Source of the DNA: Proteobacteria bacterium HN_bin10
GTDB lineage: Bacteria; Pseudomonadota; Alphaproteobacteria; Caulobacterales; Aquidulcibacteraceae
Direction of reading: 5' to 3'
Assembly (NCBI GenBank): GCA_002083515.1
Contig: LWDN01000084.1
Span: 1 to 43,499 of the forward strand
DNA length: 43,499 bases
Shown piece by piece: positions 1-7,335 of this stretch. The notes under the pieces were generated by a model that was given only the letters and a program-made list of their open reading frames with translations, was not told where the DNA came from and ran no database searches. The position numbers and the translations under genes were made by a program. The stretch's first letter is position 1. Each line of letters starts with the position of its first letter.

Positions 1-1870
1 GCGCATCGGCGCGGCGGACGAAGCCGTCCCAGCGCCAGAGGTCGCCCTCGCGCGAAACGAGACGCGCGCCCGGCGGCAGATGCTTAGCCAATGCCGCGCC
101 TTCCTTCGCATCGACCACGCCAGTCAGCGTGAGGCGGGCGGCGAGTTGCGGCGGCGCCTTGACGAAGCGCGTCAGCGATTGCGCAGAAGGCGGCAGATGC
201 GGCGCAGGGGCTTCGGCGCCGGCCCAGCGCGTCGGGGCCTCGGCATGAGTGGAGGCGTCGATGTCGTCGCCCAAGGCCGCGGCCAGCGCGCGCTCGTAGC
301 CGGGCTCGACGTCGAGCGCGGCAAGAACGGGGGGAAACTTGGCCGCGTCGGGCGGGGCCAGCTTGTCGAGCGCGCGGACCTCGGCATCGAGATCCTGCAG
401 CGCTTTTTCGGCGGCGCGATGCGGCCCCCATGCAGCTTCGTCGGCGGCTTCGGCGCCGGCGCGCTTCAGCGCCGCTTCGGCGTCCACGAGTTCGGCACGG
501 AGCTTGACGCTGGCGGCGTGCGCGGCCTCGGCCGCTGATTTGGCGGATGCCGCGCGCGCGTCAATGTCGCCGCTGGCGGAAAGCGCTGCGATCTGCGCGT
601 CGAGCGCGCGCGTGCGTTCTTCGAGACGCGCCAGCCGTTCGCGCGCGGCTTCGGCGGCGCTGGCGAGCGCCTGCGTGCGGGCGGACGCGGCAGCGGCGGC
701 GGCCGCGAGCGTTTCGAGTTCGGCTTCCGCTTTGGCGCGCTTGGCGACGGCTGCCGCTTCCGCGTCTTGCGCGGCTTTGAGCGCCGCTTGCGAGGCGCCG
801 CAGTCGTCCGGCCCGAGCGCTGCGGCTTCTTCGCCGAGGCGGGCAAGCGCCGCGAGCGCATCCTGCTTCAACGCATCGAGCCGTTCCGCTTCGGCGCGAT
901 TGCGTTCGGCGTCGGCATCGCAGCGTTCGATCACGCCTTCGGCGTCGGCCAGGTCGCGCTCGAGCCCGACGCGCACGCCTTCGAGCCGGCGCAGCACCGC
1001 GGCGGCGATCATCTCCTGTTCGCGCAATGGCGTGAGCGCTTCGCGCGCATCTTCGGCGGCGCGCGCGGCGGCGCTGGCTTCGCTGGCTGCGGCCGCCACG
1101 GCGCGTTCGGCTTCGCGCAGATGCGTCTGCGCTTCCGCCTCGCGTTCGCGCGCCTCCAGCCAGCGGCGATGGAGCAGCAAAACCTCGGTCTCGCGCAATT
1201 GCTGCGCCAGCCCGCGATAACGCTCGGCCTGGCGCGCCTGCTTTTTCAGACTCGCGGCCTGGCCTTCGATTTCGGCCAGCACTTCATCGAGGCGGGTAAG
1301 ATTGGTTTCGGCTGCTTTCAGTTTCAGATCCGCCTCGTGGCGGCGCGCGTGCAGGCCGGCGATGCCGGCGGCGTCTTCGAGAATGCGGCGCCGGTTCTGC
1401 GGCTTGGCCGCAATCAGTTCGCTGATCTGACCCTGGCGCACCAGAGCCGGCGAGTTGGCGCCGGTGGCGGCGTCGGCGAACAGGAGCTGCACGTCCTTGG
1501 CGCGCACCTCCTTGCCGTTGATGCGATAGGTCGAGCCCAGTTCGCGACGGATGCGGCGGGTGACTTCGAGCACGTCTTCGTTCTGGAACGGCGCCGGTCC
1601 GCGGCCGCGCGCATCGGTGAGTAGGAGCGTGACTTCCGCGTGCTCGCGCGGCGGGCGTCCGGCGCTGCCGGAGAAAATCACATCGTCCATGTCCGAGGCG
1701 CGCATCGATTTGGCGCTGGTGGCGCCCATTACCCAGCGCACAGCCTCGAGCAGATTGGACTTGCCGCAGCCATTGGGGCCGACGACGCCCGTCAGTCCTT
1801 GTTCGATCGGCGCGCGCGCGGGATCGACAAAGCTCTTGAAGCCAAGGAGGCGCAGCTCGGTTATGTTCAC
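1..1870 (-). CDS. smc: Chromosome segregation protein SMC, N-terminal part (cut by window edge)
   Basis: Structural maintenance of chromosomes ATPase, which organises and segregates the chromosome as a ring-shaped dimer with ScpA/ScpB. About 623 N-terminal residues are present. The start is a GTG at 1868-1870, giving VNITELRLLGFKSF. The Walker A motif GPNGCGKSN lies at residues 31-39, with LEAVRWVMG just after it and RQGQISELI further on. A long Ala/Glu/Arg-rich coiled coil follows, and the hinge domain begins near residue 500 and continues to the window edge (LVSREGDLWRWDGF close to position 1). The second coiled coil and the C-terminal ATPase half lie outside. The upstream dsbA-like gene ends 21 bases before this start, so the two are probably co-transcribed. 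The frame is open throughout and the identification is firm. Confidence 0.96.
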   Translation of the reverse strand, partial: MNITELRLLGFKSFVDPARAPIEQGLTGVVGPNGCGKSNLLEAVRWVMGATSAKSMRASDMDDVIFSGSAGRPPREHAEVTLLLTDARGRGPAPFQNEDVLEVTRRIRRELGSTYRINGKEVRAKDVQLLFADAATGANSPALVRQGQISELIAAKPQNRRRILEDAAGIAGLHARRHEADLKLKAAETNLTRLDEVLAEIEGQAASLKKQARQAERYRGLAQQLRETEVLLLHRRWLEAREREAEAQTHLREAERAVAAAASEASAAARAAEDAREALTPLREQEMIAAAVLRRLEGVRVGLERDLADAEGVIERCDADAERNRAEAERLDALKQDALAALARLGEEAAALGPDDCGASQAALKAAQDAEAAAVAKRAKAEAELETLAAAAAAASARTQALASAAEAARERLARLEERTRALDAQIAALSASGDIDARAASAKSAAEAAHAASVKLRAELVDAEAALKRAGAEAADEAAWGPHRAAEKALQDLDAEVRALDKLAPPDAAKFPPVLAALDVEPGYERALAAALGDDIDASTHAEAPTRWAGAEAPAPHLPPSAQSLTRFVKAPPQLAARLTLTGVVDAKEGAALAKHLPPGARLVSREGDLWRWDGFVRRADA

Positions 1871-1891
1871 GGCGCTGCGCGCCTCTCCTTG

Positions 1892-2557
1892 CTAGCTGTT
1901 GGCGGCGATGGCGGCGTCGAGCTTGGCCGCCAGCGCCTCGTAGGTGGCGAAGTCAGCCGCCTCAAGACGTTCGCCGTTGAGGAAGAAGGTTGGCGTGCCG
2001 GTGACGTTGTCGCGGGTCGCGACCTCGCCCAAGCGCTCCATGCGGCGCGCGCCCTCCGGATCGCTGATGCATTGCATCACGGTTTCGCGCGAGAGCCCCG
2101 CCGCACCGCCGATCTCGACCAGCTTGGCTTCGATGGCGTCGCGCGAGCCGGCCTGGAACATGGCCGGCTGCTGTTCGAACATGACGCCGAGCCGGCTGAA
2201 ATATTGCTCCGGGGTCGCGCCGCCGCAGCGGGCGACCTGGTACTCGGCCAGCGCAATGGTGGGGATCACGCGTTGCGGATCGACCGGCGCCAGCACCTCG
2301 CGGAAGATAAAGTGAATGCGGCCGGTGTCGATGTAATTGGCCTTGAGCTGATCCCAGGCCATTTCCTCGAACTCGCGGCAATGGCTGCACATGGTGGAGC
2401 CGTACTCGATCAGGGTGACCCCGGAGTCCGGGTTGCCCAGCGCCATGTCGTCCGGCGTGAGGCCCGAGCCTTGGCCCGAACCGTTGCAGCCGGCAGCGCC
2501 CAAAGCGGCCAGCGCGCCCGCGCCCAGCAGCAAATTCCGTCGTCCAAACACGAGCAT
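1892..2557 (-). CDS. DsbA-family thiol-disulfide oxidoreductase, exported
   Basis: Thioredoxin-fold protein of the DsbA type, expected to catalyse disulfide formation or exchange in the periplasm. The 221-residue product begins with a twin-arginine-like leader (GRRNLLLGAGALAALGAAGC). The Cys at residue 24 could be a lipid attachment site, but the lipobox is weak (AAGC). The active site CSHC is at residues 57-60, and the cis-proline loop GTPTFFLNG lies near residues 185-193, as in the family. It sits between the DUF721 gene and smc on the same strand, a neighbourhood I recall as common in alphaproteobacteria; that proximity says nothing about a shared function. The redox partner cannot be told from the sequence. 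Confidence 0.9.
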   Translation of the reverse strand: MLVFGRRNLLLGAGALAALGAAGCNGSGQGSGLTPDDMALGNPDSGVTLIEYGSTMCSHCREFEEMAWDQLKANYIDTGRIHFIFREVLAPVDPQRVIPTIALAEYQVARCGGATPEQYFSRLGVMFEQQPAMFQAGSRDAIEAKLVEIGGAAGLSRETVMQCISDPEGARRMERLGEVATRDNVTGTPTFFLNGERLEAADFATYEALAAKLDAAIAANS

Positions 2558-2615
2558 GCAAACCTCCAGATCGGCCGGGAGGCATAGAGTTTTTTCTAGG
2601 CCTGGGAAAGCGTCC

Positions 2616-3167
2616 CTAGCTCTGCTTGACCGCGCGCCCTAGCCGCATCAGGGCCGATCTGAGGCCGGGGTCGCCGGCCCGGTCAAGCGTTTGCGCCAGG
2701 GCCGCCTCTTCGGCAGGCGAGAGCGGCGTCTGTAATGGGCGTACGTTAGAGGGCTCGGCCGCCGGCCTGGGCGGGGCGCGATGGTCGACGCGGATGGCTT
2801 TGACCTTGACCCCGGTGACGCGCAGCCGCTCCAGCAAAAGCGGCGTCTGCTGTTGGAGGAAGGGGGCAAGGGCGCTCGGAACGTGGATGGTGAGCGTGCC
2901 GCCGGCCAATTTCGTTGGGGTAGCACGCGAAAACGCCTCGCCGGCGATGTCGCGCCAACGGCGCTTCAACTCCGCCAGGCCGAGGCCTGAATCCTTGAGC
3001 AGCGGACGCAGCAGGGCCGCCATGGCTTTGTTGGCGGGTGGTGGGGCGGCTACGGTCATGCGCCCGCGCTTGGCCGAAAGCGCCTGCGAAGCCTCGGCCT
3101 CGGAGGGAGCCCTGGGGCCGGCGAGGACGATCTCCTCGGCGGCGCGGAAGCGGTCGCGCAGCGACAT
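2616..3167 (-). CDS. DUF721 (DciA-like) protein
   Basis: Small protein of the DUF721 family, which includes DciA, the loader/recruiter of the replicative helicase in bacteria that lack DnaC. The core runs from LAELKRRWRDIAG through GGTLTIHVPSALAPFLQQQ to an Arg/Lys-rich segment, matching the family's KH-like fold pattern. There are several possible starts (TTG 3200, ATG 3194, ATG 3167, ATG 3059). I chose 3167 because it leaves about 50 bases to the divergent mutY start for two promoters; no strong ribosome binding site decides. The DciA role is inferred from the family and the mutY-DUF721-dsbA-smc context, not shown by specific residues. Confidence 0.85.
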   Translation of the reverse strand: MSLRDRFRAAEEIVLAGPRAPSEAEASQALSAKRGRMTVAAPPPANKAMAALLRPLLKDSGLGLAELKRRWRDIAGEAFSRATPTKLAGGTLTIHVPSALAPFLQQQTPLLLERLRVTGVKVKAIRVDHRAPPRPAAEPSNVRPLQTPLSPAEEAALAQTLDRAGDPGLRSALMRLGRAVKQS

Positions 3168-3216
3168 GGACCGTTGAGCGAATCGTAAACTCATGAACAA
3201 AGGCTAAAGACGACCC

Positions 3217-4269
3217 ATGCCCGCTTCGGCCAGAAATCGACGTCAGCCTGGGGATAAGCCGCATCCGGCTCGGGATAAGTTGCGGAAATCGTTGCTAAAA
3301 TGGTACGATCGCCACGGTCGCGATCTGCCCTGGCGGCTGCGTTCGGGACGTCCCGATCCGTATCGGGTCTGGCTTTCCGAAATCATGCTGCAGCAGACGA
3401 CGGTGGCGGCGGTCGCCCCGTATTTCGCGCGATTCCTGGAGCGCTGGCCGAGCTTCGAGGCCCTGGCCGCTGCGCCCCGCGATGAGGTGCTCGCGGCGTG
3501 GGCGGGGCTCGGCTATTACGCCCGCGCGCGCAACCTGCACGCGGCGGCCCAGCGGGTGGCGGCGGAGGGCGTGCCGGATGCCGAGGCGGGTTGGCGGGCG
3601 TTGCCGGGCGTGGGCGCCTACACCGCGGCGGCGATAACGGCGATCGCGTTCGATCAACCGGCCAATGTCGTCGATGGCAATGTGGAGCGGGTGATGGCCC
3701 GGCTCTTCGCCGTCGAAGCGCCCCTGCCGGCGGCTAAGCCTCAGTTGCGGGCGCTCGCAGGCGAACTCGTCACCAGCGACCGGCCCGGCGATTGGGCGCA
3801 GGCGCTGATGGATCTGGGCGCGACCATCTGCACGCCGCGGGCGCCGAAGTGCGAAATCTGTCCCTGGTCAGACACGTGCCGCGCTTTCGCCGGCGGCGCC
3901 CCGGAAACCTATCCGCGCCGCGCCGCCAAAGCCGAGCGCCCGCGCCGCTACGGGGCGGTGTTTCGCATCGAGCGCGATGGCGCGTTCTGGCTGGTGCGGC
4001 GCCCGGACAAGGGTTTGCTGGGCGCCATGGCGGCGCTGCCGTCGACGGAATGGCGCGCGAAGCGATGGCCGCGCGCGGAAGCGCTGCGGCATGCGCCGGC
4101 GCCCGGGCCATGGACGAGAATTGGCGCGGTCGAGCACGTTTTCACCCACTTTGCGCTTTCGCTTGATGTATACGCCGCGCACACCGCGCCGCCGAACGAC
4201 GGCTGGTGGGGCGATGCGAGCACGCTGCCGACCGTGTTCAAGAAGGCGGCGCTTTTTTCCTCCCCCTGA
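3217..4269 (+). CDS. mutY: A/G-specific adenine DNA glycosylase MutY
   Basis: Base-excision repair glycosylase that removes adenine mispaired with 8-oxoguanine. In the 350-residue product the catalytic Glu55 (LSEIMLQQT), the helix-hairpin-helix LPGVGAYTAAAI (about 129-140) and catalytic Asp153 (VVDGNVERVMAR) are in order. The [4Fe-4S] ligands Cys205, 212, 215 and 221 have the family spacing C-x6-C-x2-C-x5-C. A C-terminal NUDIX-like 8-oxoG recognition domain follows (YGAVFRIERDGAFWLVRRP, later EHVFTHFAL). The last residues (FSSP) and the stop codon fall inside a palindromic repeat that starts at about 4259, so the natural C-terminus may have been replaced. The gene is divergent from the DUF721 gene. 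Confidence 0.96.
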   Translation: MPASARNRRQPGDKPHPARDKLRKSLLKWYDRHGRDLPWRLRSGRPDPYRVWLSEIMLQQTTVAAVAPYFARFLERWPSFEALAAAPRDEVLAAWAGLGYYARARNLHAAAQRVAAEGVPDAEAGWRALPGVGAYTAAAITAIAFDQPANVVDGNVERVMARLFAVEAPLPAAKPQLRALAGELVTSDRPGDWAQALMDLGATICTPRAPKCEICPWSDTCRAFAGGAPETYPRRAAKAERPRRYGAVFRIERDGAFWLVRRPDKGLLGAMAALPSTEWRAKRWPRAEALRHAPAPGPWTRIGAVEHVFTHFALSLDVYAAHTAPPNDGWWGDASTLPTVFKKAALFSSP

Positions 4270-4293
4270 AAGGGGGAGGCTAGGAGGGGGTCG
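4258..4293 (+). repeat. GC-rich palindromic repeat, family A, direct copy 1
   Basis: The element reads CCTCCCCCTGAAAGGGGGAGG, a near-perfect hairpin, followed by CTAGGAGGGGGTCG. It supplies the mutY stop codon. It is paired with an inverted copy at 4351-4386 across a spacer of 57 bases. The hairpin could act as a transcription terminator or mRNA stabiliser. Confidence 0.9.
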
Positions 4294-4350
4294 CTTAGCT
4301 TGGACGTGACAAGACAAGTATTGATGTACAGAAGTCTGCACCCTGCCAAC

Positions 4351-4386
4351 CGACCCCCACCCAACCTCCCCCTTTCAGGGGGAGGA
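4351..4386 (-). repeat. GC-rich palindromic repeat, family A, inverted copy 2
   Basis: Reverse-complement copy of the 4258 element (CGACCCCCACCCAACC followed by TCCCCCTTTCAGGGGGAGG), with a few differences. It closes the first inverted pair and is followed after 14 bases by the next direct copy. Confidence 0.9.
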
Positions 4387-4400
4387 GAGATAGACTGCTT

Positions 4401-4434
4401 CCTCCCCCTGAAAGGGGGAGGCTAGGAGGGGGTC
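4401..4434 (+). repeat. GC-rich palindromic repeat, family A, direct copy 3
   Basis: It is identical over about 34 bases to the 4258 copy. It ends two bases before the GTG start of the DUF559 gene, so the GGAGG within its right part probably provides the ribosome binding site. It forms the left boundary of an inverted-repeat-bounded cassette. Confidence 0.9.
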
Positions 4435-4436
4435 AG

Positions 4437-4853
4437 GTGACACGCTTCTCCAGGACTCAAGAGAAGACAGATCGCGCGCGGCGCCTTCGCCGCGACATGA
4501 CCAATGCCGAATGGCGGCTATGGGGCGTGCTGCGCGGAAGCCAAAGGGGCGCGAGTTTCCGACGCCAACATCCCATCGGTCCTTATTTCGTCGACTTCTA
4601 CTGTGCGCCGCTAAAGCTGGCGATCGAGCTCGATGGCGGTCAACACGCAGAGAGGCAAGGCTACGACGATGCGCGAACGACGTTCCTCGCAACGCAAGGG
4701 ATCAAGGTCGTGCGCTATTGGAATAACGAAGTGATGGAAAACCTTGACGGCGTGTGTGTCGACTTATCCGCCGCAATTCAAGGCCGGAAATTTGAGTTTG
4801 CCACGAATGGCGCTGACCCCCTCCCAGCCTCCCCCTTGCAGGGGGAGGAGTGA
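4437..4853 (+). CDS. DUF559 (Vsr-like) endonuclease-domain protein
   Basis: Small nuclease-fold protein of 138 residues in the DUF559 family, related to very-short-patch-repair (Vsr) and other PD-(D/E)xK enzymes. It carries the family signature of an Arg-rich start (RARRLRRDM), then TNAEWRLWGVLR, FRRQHPIGPYFVDFYC with a likely catalytic Asp, LAIELDGGQH with a Glu/Asp pair, and VVRYWNNEVMENLDGV. The start is GTG 4437; ATG 4497 would cut off the conserved Arg-rich helix. The last residues (DPLPASPLQGEE) and part of the upstream region are encoded by palindromic repeats that flank the gene as inverted copies (4401-4434 and 4815-4850). No partner methylase is present. Biochemical function is unknown; a role in spreading the repeats is my inference. 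Confidence 0.88.
   Translation: MTRFSRTQEKTDRARRLRRDMTNAEWRLWGVLRGSQRGASFRRQHPIGPYFVDFYCAPLKLAIELDGGQHAERQGYDDARTTFLATQGIKVVRYWNNEVMENLDGVCVDLSAAIQGRKFEFATNGADPLPASPLQGEE
4815..4850 (-). repeat. GC-rich palindromic repeat, family A, inverted copy 4
   Basis: GACCCCCTCCCAGCC followed by TCCCCCTTGCAGGGGGAGG is the reverse complement of the 4401 copy with few changes. It encodes the C-terminus of the DUF559 protein. Its GGGGGAGGAG lies 5 bases before a possible GTG start (4856) of the next gene, so it may also serve as that gene's ribosome binding site. Confidence 0.9.
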
Positions 4854-4867
4854 TAGTGCGAGTGCCA

Positions 4868-5347
4868 ATGACTGAATCCTTCGAGGGCGGATGTTCGTGC
4901 GGCGCGGTGCGTTTCCGGCTCATCTCGCGGCCGATGTTCACGCATTGCTGCCATTGCCTCGATTGCCAGAAGCAGACCGGCGGCGCCTTCGCCATCAATG
5001 CGCTCATCGAAACCGCGCGCATCGAGATGCTGGCGGGCGCGCCGCACAAAGTCGAAATGCCGAGCCCGAGCGGCCGCGGACACGATGTCTATCGTTGCCC
5101 CAAGTGCGAAACCGCAGTGTGGAGCGATTATGGACGCCGGCCCTATCTGCGCTTCGTGCGTGTGGCGACACTGGATGCGCCGCACGCCATCGAACCCGAT
5201 GCGCACATCTTCACCAGGAGCAAGGTTCCGTGGGTGCGCCTGCCGGAGGGCGCGCGCGCGTTTGAAATTTTCTACGACATGAAGGCTGAATGGCCGGCTG
5301 AGAGCATGACGCGCCGCGAGGCCGCCTCGGCGCAGGCTAAGCCATGA
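4868..5347 (+). CDS. GFA/CENP-V family zinc protein
   Basis: Member of the GFA (glutathione-dependent formaldehyde-activating enzyme-like) family, a zinc-binding beta fold whose members are mostly of unproven activity. With the ATG at 4868 the protein begins MTESFEGGCSCGAVRF. Zinc ligands are visible as Cys9 and Cys11, the cluster HCCHCLDCQKQTGGAF (about 26-41), and CPKCETAVW further on. A GTG at 4856 has a better spaced ribosome binding site supplied by the preceding repeat and is a real alternative start. The stop overlaps the next gene's start (ATGA at 5344-5347), so the two are translationally coupled. The substrate is unknown. Confidence 0.85.
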   Translation: MTESFEGGCSCGAVRFRLISRPMFTHCCHCLDCQKQTGGAFAINALIETARIEMLAGAPHKVEMPSPSGRGHDVYRCPKCETAVWSDYGRRPYLRFVRVATLDAPHAIEPDAHIFTRSKVPWVRLPEGARAFEIFYDMKAEWPAESMTRREAASAQAKP

Positions 5348-5850
5348 GCGAGATGACGCGCAGCGAGGCGCTGATCGGTTCGGCGGCGTTCTTCGTGATC
5401 GCGCCGGGAACGGTGGCGGGGCTTATTCCGTGGCTCATTACGCATTGGCGTTTCGGCGATGGCGCGACGGCGGGCGTCTCGATCGCGGGCGGGATCGTCA
5501 TCGCGCTGTCGCTGGCGTTGCTGATCGAGTGCTTCGCACGCTTTGCGCTCAAGGGACGCGGCACCCCGGCGCCGATCGCGCCGGCGCGCGAACTGGTGGT
5601 GAGCGGCGCTTACGCGCGCGTGCGCAACCCGATGTACGTGGCGGTGACCGGGATCATTCTAGGCCAAGCGTTGCTGTTCGCGTCGGCGGCTTTGATCGCC
5701 TACGGCATCGCCGTATGGTTCGGCTTTCTAATGTTCGTGCTCTATTACGAAGAGCCGCGTCTGCAGCGCGACTTTCCCGAGAGTTACGCCGCTTACTTCG
5801 AGAATGTGCCGCGCTGGCGCCCGCGCTTCGTGCCGTGGCGGGGCGGTTAG
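5344..5850 (+). CDS. Isoprenylcysteine carboxyl methyltransferase-like membrane protein
   Basis: Integral membrane methyltransferase of the ICMT/phospholipid-methyltransferase-like family, 168 residues with about four hydrophobic segments. The family pattern is clear: LVVSGAYARVRNPMYVAV (about 81-98), then a pair of helices, then YYEEPRLQRDFPESYAAYFENVPRWRPR near the end, the cofactor and catalytic region. Bacterial members methylate small or lipid substrates that are rarely known; nothing here fixes the substrate. The start overlaps the stop of the GFA gene by four bases (ATGA). The 3' end overlaps the convergent downstream gene by four bases. Confidence 0.85.
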   Translation: MSEMTRSEALIGSAAFFVIAPGTVAGLIPWLITHWRFGDGATAGVSIAGGIVIALSLALLIECFARFALKGRGTPAPIAPARELVVSGAYARVRNPMYVAVTGIILGQALLFASAALIAYGIAVWFGFLMFVLYYEEPRLQRDFPESYAAYFENVPRWRPRFVPWRGG

Positions 5851-6266
5851 CGTTCCGGGATTTCCGCGCGGCGGCCTTGCACCGAAGAGATCAGGAATTC
5901 GATGAAAAGATAGATGAGTTCGGCCGCCATGAACATCGGCGGCACGATCAGCACGAACACGCTCAGATCGCCCGAGGTGAAGAACTGGAAGAGCTGATAG
6001 GCCGACGCGAACATGACGCCGACGAGCCCAAGTTTCAGCACCTGGGTCAAAACGGCCAGCGCATAGGTGTGCGGCGGTTTGCCGAACTCGATGATCAGCG
6101 CCCAGACGATGGCGATGACCAGCGCGCAGCTATAACCGGCGATGTGCCACATCAGATAGGGTTCGCTGGCGAGAACGACGGCTTGAAAGCGCTCGTACGC
6201 CTCGGTTTGCGGCACGAAATACATCGCCGCCAGATACAAAGGCAAAACGATTAGCGCCCGCAGCAT
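5847..6266 (-). CDS. Four-helix membrane protein, unknown
   Basis: I do not recognise a family. The 139-residue product is strongly hydrophobic. The helices are at about residues 2-20 (ALIVLPLYLAAMYFV), 41-62 (WHIAGYSCALVIAIVWALI), 70-95 (LAVLTQVLKLGLVGVMFASAY) and 103-128 (VFVLIVPPMFMAAELIYLFI). Short charged ends suggest an inner-membrane protein with no large soluble domain. It converges on the ICMT-like gene with a four-base overlap and appears to be transcribed alone or after the GFA gene at 6323-6799, which is on the same strand. Confidence 0.75.
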   Translation of the reverse strand: MLRALIVLPLYLAAMYFVPQTEAYERFQAVVLASEPYLMWHIAGYSCALVIAIVWALIIEFGKPPHTYALAVLTQVLKLGLVGVMFASAYQLFQFFTSGDLSVFVLIVPPMFMAAELIYLFIEFLISSVQGRRAEIPER

Positions 6267-6322
6267 GTCCCGCTCCCTTGGGCACAGTTCCAGAGATCGG
6301 GCTCATGCGCAATCTGGCGAGC

Positions 6323-6799
6323 CTAGTTCTTCCGCCGCGGCCCAGTCCAAACCACGCCGGGAAAACCCTTCAGCGGCTTCAATTTCTCGCCGAGATAGGC
6401 CCATTCCTGGAGCTGATCGATGGCCACGTGGTAGCGCGGCTCGCGGCCGACGCCGCTCTCAAACAGCGCCCTTGGGATGTTGAGATTGTTCGGCGCGCGC
6501 TTGCGCCGGTAGAGCACGGGCGTGCCGCACTGGCTGCAGAAGCTGCGTTCGGCGCCGCCTTCCGGCTCCACGAAGTGCTTGAGCACATCCTCGCCGCGCA
6601 GGAAGCTGAAGCGGCTTTTCCATGTGCCGACATAGGTGGCGTAGGCGGCGCCGTGCGCGCGCCGTGTTGCTTGCGAATGGTCGTGCCAGGCCCATTGCGC
6701 CGGCGCGGCGATCTCGAACGCGACCGCGCCGCACAGGCATTGCCCCTTGGCGCTTGGGGGCGCGCGCCGGCGCAACTTTTCTGATGTTTGGTTGTTCAT
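6323..6799 (-). CDS. GFA-family protein with altered zinc-ligand cluster
   Basis: Second GFA/CENP-V family protein in the window. The structural zinc site is intact: CLCGAVAFE at residues 21-29 and FCSQCGTPVLYRR later. In the central cluster, where relatives have CHCSQCRRAHG, this protein reads HDHSQATRRAHG (about 39-50), so the cysteines that would bind the catalytic zinc are replaced by His, Asp and Ala. It either binds metal differently or is not an enzyme of the usual kind. The chosen start is ATG 6799 (MNNQTSEK); an upstream codon at 6814 would add five residues. It is not close in sequence to the GFA protein at 4868. Confidence 0.82.
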   Translation of the reverse strand: MNNQTSEKLRRRAPPSAKGQCLCGAVAFEIAAPAQWAWHDHSQATRRAHGAAYATYVGTWKSRFSFLRGEDVLKHFVEPEGGAERSFCSQCGTPVLYRRKRAPNNLNIPRALFESGVGREPRYHVAIDQLQEWAYLGEKLKPLKGFPGVVWTGPRRKN

Positions 6800-6883
6800 G
6801 AGCCTGCCTAGCACGGCGAGCCGCCTTGAACCTGCCTCGCCATGCCGCTAGGCCCCAAGACGGGGAACAAAAGGGACAATCGC

Positions 6884-7330
6884 ATGCGGGTTTTGGCAGT
6901 GGCTTTGGTTGCGCTCGTCGGCGCGTGTGCGACGGGCGGAGACGAGCCGGACGCCGGCGCTGGCGCTTCGCCGTTTGCCGCTCAGCGCGGCACGGCGCTG
7001 GCGCCGCCGAGTTCGACGGGCTCAGCCGCGCCGCCGGAAGGCGTCGCGTCAGGCGGGATCGATTTCGGCCAATGGCGCCAGGCCGATCCCACGGTCTACG
7101 CGCCCGCCTTCCAGGCCCGCATCCGCGCCCGCTATCAGGGCCAGGCCGCGCCCGCCATCCGCGCCGACCTTGAGCGCAACGGCTTTCGCTGCGAAGACGA
7201 ACGCCGGCTCGATTGCCGCATCGAAATCATGGAGCGCCAATGTGCGTTTGACTGGTATGTTGTGCTCGAACGCAACGCACGTGAGCCCGTCGCCGGGTTC
7301 GACCAGATGTGCCTCGGCGCCAATAGGTGA
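6884..7330 (+). CDS. Putative lipoprotein, tandem paralogue 1
   Basis: I recognise no family. The ATG at 6884 starts a lipoprotein signal peptide, MRVLAVALVALVGAC, with lipobox VGAC, so the mature protein should be membrane-tethered in the envelope. A Gly/Ala/Pro-rich linker follows. A C-terminal domain of about 90 residues then begins FGQWRQADP and contains ARYQGQAAPAIRADLERNGF and several cysteines (C-E-D-E, DCRIEIMERQC). The same arrangement recurs in the next gene (LGDWRNAS, GRYAAGLQVAAVSSDLRRNEF), so the two are tandem paralogues. The next start codon lies just after this stop. Confidence 0.72.
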   Translation: MRVLAVALVALVGACATGGDEPDAGAGASPFAAQRGTALAPPSSTGSAAPPEGVASGGIDFGQWRQADPTVYAPAFQARIRARYQGQAAPAIRADLERNGFRCEDERRLDCRIEIMERQCAFDWYVVLERNAREPVAGFDQMCLGANR

Positions 7331-7335
7331 GTGAC

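Noticed and set aside
4258..4850. Possible CRISPR array from four similar repeats
   Set aside because: The copies alternate in orientation, spacers differ widely in length (57, 14, 380), and no cas gene is present; these are palindromic dispersed repeats.
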